DNA from: Scylla paramamosain
Lineage: Eukaryota; Arthropoda; Malacostraca; Decapoda; Portunidae
NCBI RefSeq assembly: GCF_035594125.1
Contig: NC_087185.1
Location: 10,370,501-10,434,500 of the forward strand
DNA length: 64,000 nucleotides
Reading direction: 5' to 3'
Shown here: positions 41,481-52,123 of the stretch, in pieces
How the letters are laid out: each line of letters opens with the position of its first letter
Numbering within the stretch: position 1 is the first letter of the stretch
Notes under the pieces: generated by a model
Database searches by the model: none
Seen by the model: only the letters and a program-made list of their open reading frames with translations
Told to the model about the DNA's origin: nothing
Translations under genes and position numbers: made by a program

Positions 41481-44400
41481 GAAACATTTATGGGAAACTT
41501 TAGGAAAAAAATCTTATTTCATTGTCTTTTAACTTGTTAGGTACTAGACCCCATATTGCATGGAAAGAAAACTATTTAATTAAGGAAACGAAACGATATT
41601 AACAGAAACGTGTATTATGAGTGTTTTTATATATTTTTTTATGTACTAAAACGCTAAAACACGTGAATATTACTCTATTTGAGAGAAAAAAAAACATTAA
41701 CAAAACTAGAAGCAAAACCACCAGAAACTTGTCATTTAGGTGTTTTGAGCGTATTAGGCAGCAAAACGCTAAAAAAGCAAGGAAAACACCCTATATGGGA
41801 AAACAAGATAACATTAACAAAATCGAGTGTTTTTGAGCTTCTTACGTAACAAAACGATAAAAGGCGTCCAAAACAATATTAGCAAAAACGTATGTTCTTA
41901 GATTTTTTTTAGCTTGTTAGGTAACAAAACTCCAAGATGTATGCAAATTACCCTATATAGGTAAAAGAAACGATATTAACATAAAGGTGTATTATGTCTT
42001 TTTCAGCTTCATAGATACCAAAAGTCTAAAACACGTGAATAATACTATATTTGCAGAAACAAAACAACATTACCAAAAGCGTAGTTTATGAGTTTTTTCC
42101 CCATGATAGGTACCAAAACACCTAAAAGCATAGTGAACACCATACATAAAAAAAAAAAAAAAACAGACCAACATTACGAAAAACTTGTATGCTGAGTGTT
42201 TTTGAGCTTGTTAGATACAAAAACACCAAAGTGCATGCAAGACAACCTGTATAGGAAAAGCAATCAATATTAACAAAAACTTGTCTTTTGAGTGTTTTTC
42301 AGTTTCTTACGTACTAAAACTCTAAAACGCATGAAAAACACCCTTTATGGAGAAAGAGGACAACATTACTATAAACGCGTGTTTTGAGAGTTTTCCCGAT
42401 CATTAGCTACCAAAACGCCAAAATGCAGACAGCACACTATTTGATGTAAAGAAATTATATTACCGGAAACGTGTCATTTGAGTGTTTTGACCATATTAGA
42501 AACCAACCCCACAAAAAAAAAAGAACATGGAAAACACTCTATATAGGAAAAAAATATATATAACATCGAAAATGTGTCTTTTGAATGTTTTTGAGCTTCT
42601 TACGTACCGAATTTCTAAAAAGCGTGCAAAACATCCTTTATGGTTAAATAGAACATTACCAAAAATGTGTGTTTTGAGTGTTTTTGAGCTTGTTGGGTAC
42701 GAAAACGCCAAAATACACACAAATTAACGGACATTGAGAAACGAAAAGCTATTAAGAAAAAATATTATTATGAGTGTTTTTCAACATCTTATGTACGAAA
42801 ACATTAAAACACGTGAATATCACTCTATATGGAGAAAAAAAGCATTAACCAAACAAATGGGTTTTTTCCTCATGTTAGATACGACAATCTATACAGAATA
42901 CCATATATAAAAAACAGAACAACATTACCAAAAACGTATATTATAAATGTTTTTGAGCTTCTTAGGTAATAAAATATTGAAACACGTGATTTGCACATCC
43001 ATTTAGGCGTTTTGGTTTCTAAAAAGCTGGAAAACGCTTAAATCATACGTTTTTGGTAATGTCTCCCGATAAAGGCTATTGTGCACGCGTTTTAGCATTT
43101 TGGAACGTAAGAAGCTCAAAAACACTCAAAAGACACCATTTTGATAATGTTGTTTTGATTTTTATATAGAGTGTCTCCCATGCTCTTTAGAGTTTTGGTG
43201 CCTAACGCTGAAAAGCCCCGAAATAACATTTCTTCTAGGAATGTCGTCTCTTTACCCTATAGAGGGTGAAATGGATGAATTTTTGCGTATTGGTACGTAA
43301 TAAGCTGAAAAACATTCAAAATACACGTTTTTGGCAATATTATTCTGTTTCTCCATGAAGTTTCTTTTTTATGCATTATAGTGTTTTGGTACGTAAAAAG
43401 CTGAAAACAATCAAAAGACACGTTTTTGTTTGTTTCTCCAGTATAGCTTACTTTGCATGCACTTTGGCGTTTTCGAAAACACTACTAATACATGTTTTTG
43501 TACCCTAAATGAGGAAAGCAAACGCGATTTCCAGAAAAGTGCCTTTTGAATGTTTATTGGCGTGCTAGGCACCAAAACGCTAAAAAGCATGGAAAGCACC
43601 CTATAAAGGAAAACAAAACATCTTAACCAAAAACGTCTGTTTTCAGTGTTTTTGAGTTTCTTACCTACCGAAACGCTAAATCGCATGAAAAAAAAAAAAA
43701 CATGGAGAAATAATATTATCAAAAACAAATATTTCGAGTGTTTTTGAGTTAGTTAAGTAGAAAAACGCCAAAATGCATATATAGTATCTTAAATGGGAAA
43801 ATGAAAAGACGTTACTAAAATGTGTACTATTGGTGTTTTTTTTTTTTTAACTTATTAGGTACGAAGTCGCTAAAATGCATGAATAACACTCTATATGAAA
43901 TAACATTACCAAAAACGTATATTTTCAGTGTTTTCACATTGTTATGAATGAAAACGCCATAAGGCATGTAAAGCCCCCTATTTGGGGAAAGGAAACGAGA
44001 TTTCAGAAACGTGTCTAAAATGTGTTCTTCAGCGTGTTAGGCACAAAAATGCTAAAAAGCATACAAATCACCTGATATGGGAATACAAAACAACATTAAG
44101 AAAACGTTTCTTTTGAGTGTCCTACGTACCAAAACGATAAAAAAAAAAAAACATAGAAAACATCCTTTATGGAGAAACAGAATAACATTACCAAAAACAA
44201 GTATTTTTAATGTTTTATAAGATTGTTACGTAAAAAAAACGCCTAAATGAATCGAAAATACCCTATATGGGAAAAATCAAAAGACATTACGAGTAACGTG
44301 TATTATGGGTGTTTTTGACCTTCTTAGTATCAAAAGGGTAAAACGCATGAATAACGCTCTATATGGAGAAAAAGAACAATATTGCCCCCCCCAAAAAAAA

Positions 44401-46549
44401 CGTGCATTTTGAGTGTTATGACATTGTTAGTTACCAAAAAAGCCAAAATGCATGCAAAGACCCATATATAGATATATGAAACGACATTAAAAACGCATGA
44501 AAATACCCTATATGGAGAAACAGAATACATTTACCAAAAACGTGTATTTTGAGTGTCTTTGAGCTTATTATGTACAAAATCGCCTATCATCAAACAAAAC
44601 ACCCTGCATATGGAAATGAAAGGACATTACGAGAAACGTTTGTTATTTTTTTTATTACTCTCTTAAATACCAAATCAGCAAAAAGCTTCAATAGTGCTCT
44701 GAAGAAAAAGAACAAACTTACCAAAAACGTGTATTTTTTTACATTGATAATTACCAAAATGCCAACATGCATGTAAAGCAAACCTATATGAAGAAATGAA
44801 ACGAAATCACTAGAAACTTGTCTTTTGTTATTTTTTGAGCGTGTTAGGCACTAAATCAGTAAGAAGCAACGAAATCACCCTATAGGGGAATACAAAACTA
44901 CTAAAACGTCTCTTTAGAGTGTTTTTTTAGGTTCTTACGAACTAAAATGTCAAAATACATGCAAACACCCTGTTAGGTACCAAAGCACCAAAAAGGGCCT
45001 ATATGAGGAAATGAAAGAACATGACAAAAAACGTGTATTATGAGTTTTTTTTTCAGCTTCTTAGGTACCAAAACGCTAAAATAAATGAGAAGCACACTGT
45101 ATGGAGAAAGAGAAAAACATTACCAAAATCGTGTAATTTGAATGTTGTTTTTTTTTACATTGTCAGGTAGCAAAACACCATAATGCTTGCTCGCTATACG
45201 AGAAAATTAAACAATAATGTAAGAAATGTGTTTTTACGTGTTTTTCAGCGTGTTAGGCACGAAAACGCTAAATAGCATGGAAAGCACTTTATATAGAAAT
45301 GCAAAATAACATTACTAAAAGCATGTCTTTTAAGTGTTTTAAACTTTTTACGTTCCAAAACGCTAAAACACGTGCAACAAACACGAATAACCCTACCAAA
45401 TAGAAAAACCTTACCAAAACCGTGTATTTTGAGTCTTTTTCAGTCTGTTACGTACATCAACTTAAAAAATGCATGTACCCTGTATGTGGAAACGATAGGA
45501 CATTACGAGAAACGTGCATTATCAGTGTTTTGAGTCTCTTAGGTACCAAACACTAAACCGCCTGAATGAAAATTGAATATATCCTATGTCTCTTAATGGA
45601 GAAACAGAACATCACCAAAAATGTGTTTTTTAGTGGTTTTTTTTTTTACCTTGTTATGTACCAAAACGTCAAAAAACATACGAAGCATCCTATATGGGGA
45701 AATAGAAAGACATTAGGAGAAACAAGTTTTGTTAGTGTTTTTGAGCTTCCTAAATACCAAAACGCTAAAACGCATGAATAGCACCCTATATAGAGAAAAG
45801 GAACAACATTAGCTAAAACCTTTATTTTGGGCGTTTTTCACATTATGTAGCAAAACATCATAATGCATGCAGATCCCTATATGAAGAAGCAAAACTATAT
45901 TACAGGAAACGTGTCTTTTGAGTGTTTAATTGAGTGTTAGGAATCAAAATGCTAAAAAGCATTGAAAGCACCCTATTTGGCAATATAAAATAACATTACC
46001 AAGAAAGTATCTTTAGAGTGTTTTTGACCTTCTTACGTCCAAAATCGCTGAAACGCATGCAAAACAACCTTTATGGAGAAACAGAATAACATTACCAAAA
46101 ACTTGTATTTTGATTGTTTTTGTGCTTGTTAAGTACAAAAATGCCAAATTACACGCAAAGCATCCTACATGGAGAAAACAAAGGACATTACGAGAAAAGT
46201 GTATTATGAGAGATTTTGAGCTTTTTAGGTACCAAGACTCAAAGACACATGATTAGCACTTTATATGGAAAAACAACTCTACCGAAAACTTTTACTTAAA
46301 CTCTTTTTCATAATGTTAAGTACCAAAAGACAAGATGCATTGGAAGCCCCCTTTATCGGGAAACGAAACGACATTATCATCAACGTGCCTTTTGAGTGTT
46401 TTTCAACGTGTTAGACACCATAACGCTAAAAAGTATGGAAAGCACTCTATAAAGGAATACAAAACAACATTACTAAAAACGTGTTTCATAGGTTCTTATG
46501 TACAGAAACGCTAAAACCTATGCAAAACACCCTTTATGGAAAAGCGAAA
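41481..46549 (-). repeat. Central satellite array, - orientation
   Basis: Diverged reversed monomers: TTAGGTACCAAAACGCT, GCATGAATAGCAC and TTACCAAAAACGTGTATTTTG. The first 1.3 kb (to about 42.8 kb) carries the ATTAACAGAAACG E variant also seen in the 31.6-39 kb block. From about 43.5 kb on, the ATTACGAGAAACGTG type of the 17-31 kb block predominates. Near 42,960-43,480 several monomers read + (for example GATTTGCACATCCATTTAGG and TTTTAGCATTTTGG), so a short inversion of about 0.5 kb is nested here. No gene is present. Confidence 0.88.
42980..43485 (+). repeat. Short + segment nested in the - array
   Basis: After AATATTGAAACACGTG (reversed) the sequence continues as forward monomers from about 42,980 (GATTTGCACATCC, GGCGTTTTGG) through several + monomers (ATACACGTTTTTGGC at about 43,321 and ACACGTTTTTG at about 43,418). 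It returns to - at about 43,485-43,500. Boundaries are approximate. Confidence 0.75.
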
Positions 46550-48610
46550 TAAATATTTCGTTGATAAATTACATTCAGGACAGTTAGGGAACATCCCTTA
46601 CAGGAGAAAAAAATCGCAGAAGAATGATCCTAAATGGATGACTGAGGTTAAAACACTACATAGGGCGAAGGAGAAGTATATATGAGATTAAAGACAGGGC
46701 AAGTGGTTTTAAGGCCATAATATAATGAATTAGAAAAGTCAGGAGTTTAACAAGGAAAGCTAAAAATAGTTATGAATTAAAGGTAGCCAGCCAAGCGAAG
46801 ATGGACCTCAAGGGATTTTATCAGGCATATAAGACGAAGAATAAAGAAACAATAGTTCCTTAAAGACAGCAGAATGGGACTTGATTAGTTGTTGAGAGGA
46901 GATTAGTAAAATTGTGAGCGAGTATTTTTTAATTGTCTTTGCTCAGGAAAACATGCAGGATTTGCCGAATAGTGAGAAGATATTTAGAGTAGAAGAGGAT
47001 GAGAAGCTGACAGATATTACCATAACTAAAAGAGATAGTGGAACAGGAGATAGATAAGTTGAAAAGTTCAAGTCACCAGGACCAGATGAAATATATTCCA
47101 CAGTATTTAAGGAAAGGAAAAAGGTTATAAGTAATCTGTTAGTTTCTGTCCTTAGGAAATTACTTTAGTCATATGAGGTATCGGTAATTTGGAGGCAGGC
47201 GAATATAGTACCTACCTTTAAGAAAGGAGATAAAACTTTAACGTCTAACCTGTCAGCTTAACTTCTGTTGAATGTAAAATAATGGAGTCAATAATAGCGA
47301 AGAACATTTAAGAGCATTTAGACAAACATAACTTGATAACTGAGTTACAGCACGGCTTCTGGAATGGGGAGTCTTACCTGAGAAACTTGGTAAGTTTATA
47401 CAGTAAGGTTTACAAGGCGGCAGATAATGGTGATAGTTATGGCATCCTATATCAGGACTTTAGTAAAGCGTTTGACAAGGTACCCTATCAGAGGCTACTG
47501 AGAAATGTTAGGGCGCACGAGAGAGATGAGGTGTTTAGATTGGATAAGGTCATGGCTAAGCGTCAGGCGGCAGAGTGTTGTAATAAACGGCTCTAAATTG
47601 GAGTGGGGTCAAGTAATTAGAGGGGTGACAAAAGGATTATTAGTATTAGGGCCGATGTTGTTAGTAATATATGTCAATGGCTTGGATAGTGGAATTAGTA
47701 GTGTTGTTAGTAAATTTGCGGATGACACGAGAAAATGTAGATTAATTAGGTCAGAATCGCATACCATCGCCTTGCAGGCAGATTTGAATAGGTTGAACGA
47801 ATGGACGGACAGATGGCAAATGCAGTTTAATGTCAACAAATGCAAAGCACTTAGCGTAAGTAGAAGAAACCCACACAGTAGTTACACAATGAACAACCAA
47901 GTTCTGGTAGGTTCAGGGTAAGTAAAAGATTTGAGATTTAAGGTTATATCTGAACTCCGTCTAAGAAAGCAATGCAAAGAGGTCAGAAACAAAGCAAATA
48001 GTGTATTATGATTCATTTTCAGGAGTGCTAAAAGTAGAACTCCCGAAGCAATATTAAAGTTACATTTGGCGCTGGTCAGACTTCATCTAGACTACGCTGT
48101 CCAATTCTGGTCACCACATCACAGGAAGGATAAAGGTCTATTAGAATCAGTACAAAGGAAAATTACCAAAAGGATAGAGAGGATGAGGAGTATTCCTTAC
48201 GAAGCGATATTCAAGCTGTTAAATTACATTCTTTAAAGAGACGTAGGTTAAGAGTGGACCTAATAGAAGTCTTTTAGTGGTATATGGGTTATAATAAAGG
48301 GACCATAAGGAAAATTCTTAGAATCTGTAAATATGATAGAACAAGAAAAACGGGTTCAAGCCTAAAAACTTGATGTTCAAAAAGGAGACAGGAAGAAATT
48401 GGTTCTCAAATAGAGTAGTAGATAATTGGAACGGACGTAGTAATCAAGCTGTTAGTGCTCAGGCATTTGGGAACAGTAAGAGAAAATTACACATTTATGG
48501 ATGGGGATGATAGGTGGAAACAGGTAGGCATATTTCATACAAGTATTGCCACTTGTAGGCCTGATGCCTTCTTGCAGATTTACTTATTTCTTATGTTTTT
48601 ATGTTCTTAT
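46550..48610 (+). mobile_element. CR1-like non-LTR retrotransposon fossil
   Basis: A 2.06-kb plus-strand insertion in - satellite. It begins downstream of an endonuclease domain, in the linker before RT, and runs to a CR1-type 3' end. The 3' terminus consists of imperfect 8-bp units related to TTATGTTC (48,584-48,610), which fits CR1-clade tails of short octamer repeats. Satellite resumes with TACCAAAAGCGTG. The left flank ends in the reversed A monomer (CCTTTATGGA). Base composition is visibly less AT-extreme than the surrounding satellite. Confidence 0.88.
46570..48500 (+). pseudogene. Degenerate CR1-like reverse transcriptase
   Basis: Reading frames with several stops and shifts. Recognisable pieces in order: DPKWMTEV linker (about 46,627); FKSPGPDEIY (about 47,067); WRQANIVPTFKKGDK (about 47,190); the LITELQHGFWNGESYLRNL finger region (about 47,333); motif A, YQDFSKAFDKVPYQRLL (about 47,450); a frameshift near 47,540; VVINGSKLEWGQVIRGV; motif B degraded to TKGLLVLGP where PQGSVLGP is usual; motif C, SKFADDTRK (about 47,710); WQMQFNVNKCK (about 47,813). 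The C-terminal region LALVRLHLDYAVQFW (about 48,069) follows. The damaged motif B and the stops show it is inactive. It looks older than the APE/RT copies. Confidence 0.88.
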
Positions 48611-48790
48611 TACCAAAAGCGTGTATTTTCAGTGTTTTTCAGCTATTACGTGAAAAAAAAGCCAAAATGCATGCAAAGCACCCTATATGAAGAAAAAGAG
48701 CGACGTTACGAGAAACGTGCATTATGAGTGTTTTTAAGATTCTTAGGTACCAAAACGCTGAAACTCATGAATAACACTCCTAATTGAGAT
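48611..48790 (-). repeat. Satellite between two retroelements
   Basis: About two reversed monomers, ending in the reversed D monomer (TGAATAACACTCCTAATTGAGA), which is interrupted by the next element and resumes at 52,118. Confidence 0.9.
48785..48790. repeat. Candidate target-site duplication, left (TGAGAT)
   Basis: TGAGAT abuts the T-run (A-tail of the minus-strand element), and TGAGAT occurs again at 52,118-52,123 on the other side. An uninterrupted D monomer elsewhere has ATTGAGAAACAGAAC at this point, consistent with one copy before insertion. Six bases is short, and the last T may belong to the tail. Confidence 0.55.
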
Positions 48791-48894
48791 TTTTTTTTTT
48801 TTATGTAGGAAGGATACTGGCCAAGGGCAACAAAAATCTAATAAAAAAAAATGCCCACTGAAATGCCAGTCCCTCAAAAGGGTCAAAGCAGTGG

Positions 48895-51861
48895 TCAAAA
48901 ATTGGTGGATAAGTGTCTTGAAACTTCCCTCTTGAAGGAATTCAAGTCATAGGAAGGTGGAAATAAAGAAGCAGGCAAGGAGTTCCAGAGTTTACCAGAG
49001 AAAGGGATGAATGATTGAGAATACTGGTTAACTCTTGCGTTAGAGAGGTGGACAGAATAGGGGTGAGAGAAAGAAGAAAGTCTTGTGCAGCGAGGCCGTG
49101 GAAGGAGGAGAGGCATGCAGTTAGCAAGATCAGAAGAGCAGTTGGCATGAAAATAGCGGTAGAAGACAGCTAGATATGCAACATTGCGGCGGTGAGAGAG
49201 GGGCTGAAGACAGTCAGTTAGAGGAGAGGAATTGATGAGACGAAAAGCTTTTGATTCCACCCTGTCTAGAACAGCAGTATGAGTGGAACCCCCCCAGACA
49301 TGTGAAGCATACTCCATACATGGACGGATAAGGCCCTTGTACAGAGTTAGCAGCTTGGGGGGTGAGAAAAACTGGCGGAGACGTCTCAGAACACCTAACT
49401 TCATAGAAGCTGTTTTAGCTAGAGATGAGATGTGAAGTTTCCAGTTCAGATTATAAGTAAAGGACAGACCGAGGATGTTCAGTGTAGAAGAGGGGGACAG
49501 TTGAGTGTCATTGAAGAAGAGGGGATAGTTGTCTGGAAGATTGTGTCGAGTTGATAGATGGAGGAATTGAGTTTTTGAGGCATTGAACAATACCAAGTTT
49601 GCTCTGCCCCAATCAGAAATTTTAGAAAGATCAGAAGTCAGGCGTTCTGTGGCTTCCCTGCGTGATATGTTTACCTCCTGAAGGGTTGGACGTCTATGAA
49701 AAGACGTGGAAAAGTGCAGGGTGGTATCATCAGCATAGGAGTGGATAGGACAAGAAGTTTGGTTTAGAAGATCATTAATGAATAATAAGAAGAGAGTGAG
49801 TGACAGGACAGAACCCTGAGGAACACCACTGTTAATAGATTTAGGAGAAGAACAGTGACCGTCTACCACAGCAGCAATAGAACGGTCAGAAAGGAAACTT
49901 GAGATGAAGTTACAGAGAGAAGGATAGAAACCGTAGGAGGGTAGTTTGGAAATCAAAGCTTTGTGCCAGACTCTATCAAAGGCTTTTGATATGTCCAAGG
50001 CAACAGCAAAAGTTTCACCAAAGTCTCTAAAAGAGGATGACCAAGACTCAGTAAGGAAAGCCAGAAGATCACCAGTACAGCGGCCTTGACGGAACCCATA
50101 CTGGCGATCAGATAGAAGGTTGTGAAGTGATAGATGTTTAAGAATCTTCCTGTTGAGGATAGATTCAAAAACTTTAGATAAGCAGGAAATTAAAGCAATA
50201 GGACGGTAGTTTGAGGGATTAGAACGGTCACCCTTTTTAGGAACAGGTTGAATGTAGGCAAACTTCCAGCAAGAAGGAAAGGTACGAGTAGATGTTGACA
50301 GACAGAGCTGAAAGAGTTTGACTAGGCAAGGTGCAAGCACGGAGGCACAGTTTCGGAGAACAATAGGAGGGACCCCATCAGGTCCATAAGCCTTCCGAGG
50401 GTTTAGGCCAGCGAGGGCATGGAAAACATCATTTCGAAGAATTTTAATACGTGGCATGAAGTAGTCAGAGGGAGGAGGAGAGGGAGGAACAAGCCCAGAA
50501 TCGTCCAAGGTAGGGTTTTTAGCAAAGGTTTGAGCAAAGAGTTCAGCTTTAGAAATAGGTGTGATAGCAGTGGTGCCATCTGGTTGAAGTAGAGGAGGGA
50601 AAGAAGAAGAAGCAAAGTTATTGGAGATATTTTTGGCTAGATGCCAGAAATCACTAGGGGAGTTAGATCTTGAAAGGTTTTGACATTTTCTGTTAATGAA
50701 GGAGTTTTTGGCTAGTTGGAGAACAGACTTGGCATGGTTCCGGGCAGAAATATAAAGTGCATGAGATTCTGGTGAAGGAAGGCTTAAGTACCTTTTGTGG
50801 GCCACCTCTCTAACATGTATAGCACGAGAACAAGCTGTGTTAAACCAAGATTTAGAAGGTTTAGGACGAGAAAAAGAGTGAGGAATGTACGCCTCCATAT
50901 CAAACACTATCACCTCTGTTATGCGCTCAGCACACAAAGACGGGTCTCTGACACGGAAGCAGTAGTCATTCCAAGGAAAATCAGCAAAATACCTCCTCAG
51001 GTCCCCCCAACTAGCAGAGGCAAAACGCCAGAGGCACCTTCGCTTAGGGGGATCCTGAGGAGGGATTGGAGTGATAGGACAAGATAAAGATATAAGATTG
51101 TGATCGGAGGAGCCCAACGGAGAAGAAAGGGTGACAGCATAAGCAGAAGGATTAGAGGTCAGGAAAAGGTCAAGAATGTTGGGCGTATCTCCAAGACGGT
51201 CAGGAATACGAGTAGGGTGTTGCACCAATTGCTCTAGGTCATGGAGGATAGCAAAGTTGTAGGCTAGTTCACCAGGATGGTCAGTGAAGGGAGAGGAAAG
51301 CCAGAGCTGGTGGTGAACATTGAAGTCTCCAAGAATGGAGATCTCTGCAAAAGGGAAGAGGGTCAGAATGTGCTCCACTTTGGAAGTTGAGTAGTCAAAG
51401 AATTTCTTATAGTCAGAGGAGTTAGGAGAGAGGTATACAGCACATATAAATTTAGTATGAGAATGACTCTGTAGTCGTAGCCAGATGGTGGAAAACTCGG
51501 AAGATTCAAGAGCGTGGGCACGAGAGCAGGTTAAGTCATTGCGCACATAAACGCAGCATCCAGCTTTGGATCGAAAATGAGGATAGAGAAAGTAGGAGGG
51601 AACAGAAAAGGGGCTACTGTCAGTTGCCTCAGACACCTGAGTTTCAGTGAGGAAAAGAAGATGAGGTTTAGAAGAGGAGAGGTGGTGTTCTACAGATTGA
51701 AAATTAGATCTTAGACCGCGAATGTTGCAGAAGTTAATGAAGAAAAAGTTGAGGGGGGTGTCAAGACACTTAGGGTCGTCGACGGAAAGGCAGTCCGACC
51801 TGGGGACATTTATGGTCCTCTCCCCAGATGGGGACTCCGAGGCTGGTGTAGGAGTCGCCAT
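48895..51861 (-). CDS. Non-LTR retrotransposon polyprotein: APE endonuclease plus reverse transcriptase
   Basis: This frame of 988 codons has no internal stop; I chose the ATG at 51,861 ([10 protein letters not shown]). The open frame extends upstream to a GTG at 52,029 but has no earlier ATG. Residues 38-258 are an APE-type endonuclease that nicks the target [18 protein letters not shown] (E73), [10 protein letters not shown] (D179, N181) and SSDHNLIS (D253, H254). A linker of about 270 residues follows, then the reverse transcriptase: [16 protein letters not shown] (about 540-553), [11 protein letters not shown] (D623), [10 protein letters not shown] (about 678) and the YADD box (709-712). 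The C-terminal part has [20 protein letters not shown] and ends ...[11 protein letters not shown]. All catalytic residues are present, so the protein could be active. The family resembles jockey-type elements common in decapods (recalled, not searched). Confidence 0.9.
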   Translation of the reverse strand: MATPTPASESPSGERTINVPRSDCLSVDDPKCLDTPLNFFFINFCNIRGLRSNFQSVEHHLSSSKPHLLFLTETQVSEATDSSPFSVPSYFLYPHFRSKAGCCVYVRNDLTCSRAHALESSEFSTIWLRLQSHSHTKFICAVYLSPNSSDYKKFFDYSTSKVEHILTLFPFAEISILGDFNVHHQLWLSSPFTDHPGELAYNFAILHDLEQLVQHPTRIPDRLGDTPNILDLFLTSNPSAYAVTLSSPLGSSDHNLISLSCPITPIPPQDPPKRRCLWRFASASWGDLRRYFADFPWNDYCFRVRDPSLCAERITEVIVFDMEAYIPHSFSRPKPSKSWFNTACSRAIHVREVAHKRYLSLPSPESHALYISARNHAKSVLQLAKNSFINRKCQNLSRSNSPSDFWHLAKNISNNFASSSFPPLLQPDGTTAITPISKAELFAQTFAKNPTLDDSGLVPPSPPPSDYFMPRIKILRNDVFHALAGLNPRKAYGPDGVPPIVLRNCASVLAPCLVKLFQLCLSTSTRTFPSCWKFAYIQPVPKKGDRSNPSNYRPIALISCLSKVFESILNRKILKHLSLHNLLSDRQYGFRQGRCTGDLLAFLTESWSSSFRDFGETFAVALDISKAFDRVWHKALISKLPSYGFYPSLCNFISSFLSDRSIAAVVDGHCSSPKSINSGVPQGSVLSLTLFLLFINDLLNQTSCPIHSYADDTTLHFSTSFHRRPTLQEVNISRREATERLTSDLSKISDWGRANLVLFNASKTQFLHLSTRHNLPDNYPLFFNDTQLSPSSTLNILGLSFTYNLNWKLHISSLAKTASMKLGVLRRLRQFFSPPKLLTLYKGLIRPCMEYASHVWGGSTHTAVLDRVESKAFRLINSSPLTDCLQPLSHRRNVAYLAVFYRYFHANCSSDLANCMPLLLPRPRCTRLSSFSHPYSVHLSNARVNQYSQSFIPFSGKLWNSLPASLFPPSYDLNSFKREVSRHLSTNF

Positions 51862-52117
51862 GATTTTAAAATTTTTGGAGTGAAGGGTGTGTGTGTTATT
51901 AGGTGCTTGTAGTTTTGTGTGGAGGAAGAGAGTTGTCTTTAGAGGGCAGGCTGTGACTACCCCCTTGTGTTGTGAGACACAAAGGGAAACGTTCAGTGAG
52001 GTCACAGCTGGGTTTAATGATAAGTTCACAGCACCCCCTGAATAGTGCTTTAGACCTCACTGGGAGTAATTATCGTTTCGGCAGGTGTCTACTGCCTCCT
52101 CCTGAAATACAGAATAC
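51862..52117 (-). promoter_or_regulatory. 5' leader of the APE/RT element, likely internal promoter region
   Basis: About 256 bp between the inferred element 5' end and the chosen ATG. It is richer in G+C than the satellite and contains GGAGGAGGCAGTAGACACC and CAGTGAGGTCTAAAGC. Non-LTR elements carry internal promoters in this position. I see no definite core motif, so the promoter role is inferred from position only. Confidence 0.4.
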
Positions 52118-52123
52118 TGAGAT
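52118..52123. repeat. Candidate target-site duplication, right (TGAGAT)
   Basis: Second copy of the hexamer found at 48,785-48,790, directly before ACAGAACAACC, where the interrupted reversed D monomer resumes. Confidence 0.55.

Larger units (their letters stand above)
48791..52117 (-). mobile_element. Nearly complete APE/RT non-LTR retrotransposon (copy 2)
   Basis: A 3.3-kb minus-strand element inserted into a reversed D monomer. From its 5' end (52,117) it has a leader of about 256 bp, one long ORF, a 3' UTR of about 90 bp matching copy 1, and a terminal A-tail (seen as T at 48,791-48,802). The satellite reads continuously across it (ATTGAGA / ACAGAACAACC), which supports a simple insertion. 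Only one ORF is present; no separate gag-like ORF1 is visible. The exact 5' end is inferred from the satellite flank and the candidate TSD. Confidence 0.92.

Noticed and set aside
46550..48610. Host gene with introns over the CR1-like region
   Set aside because: Frame breaks and stops fall inside RT motifs and there are no convincing splice sites; decay of a retroelement explains it.
49000..51100. Plus-strand open frames opposite the retroelement ORF
   Set aside because: They are shadows of the minus-strand polyprotein and are matched by minus-strand shadows over copy 1 at 39.2-39.5 kb; no independent coding evidence.
51862..52029. Upstream extension of the copy-2 ORF to GTG at 52,029 (1044 codons)
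   Set aside because: No ATG occurs before 51,861 in this frame, and the extra 56 residues are compositionally unlike a conserved domain; a eukaryotic start at the ATG is more likely.
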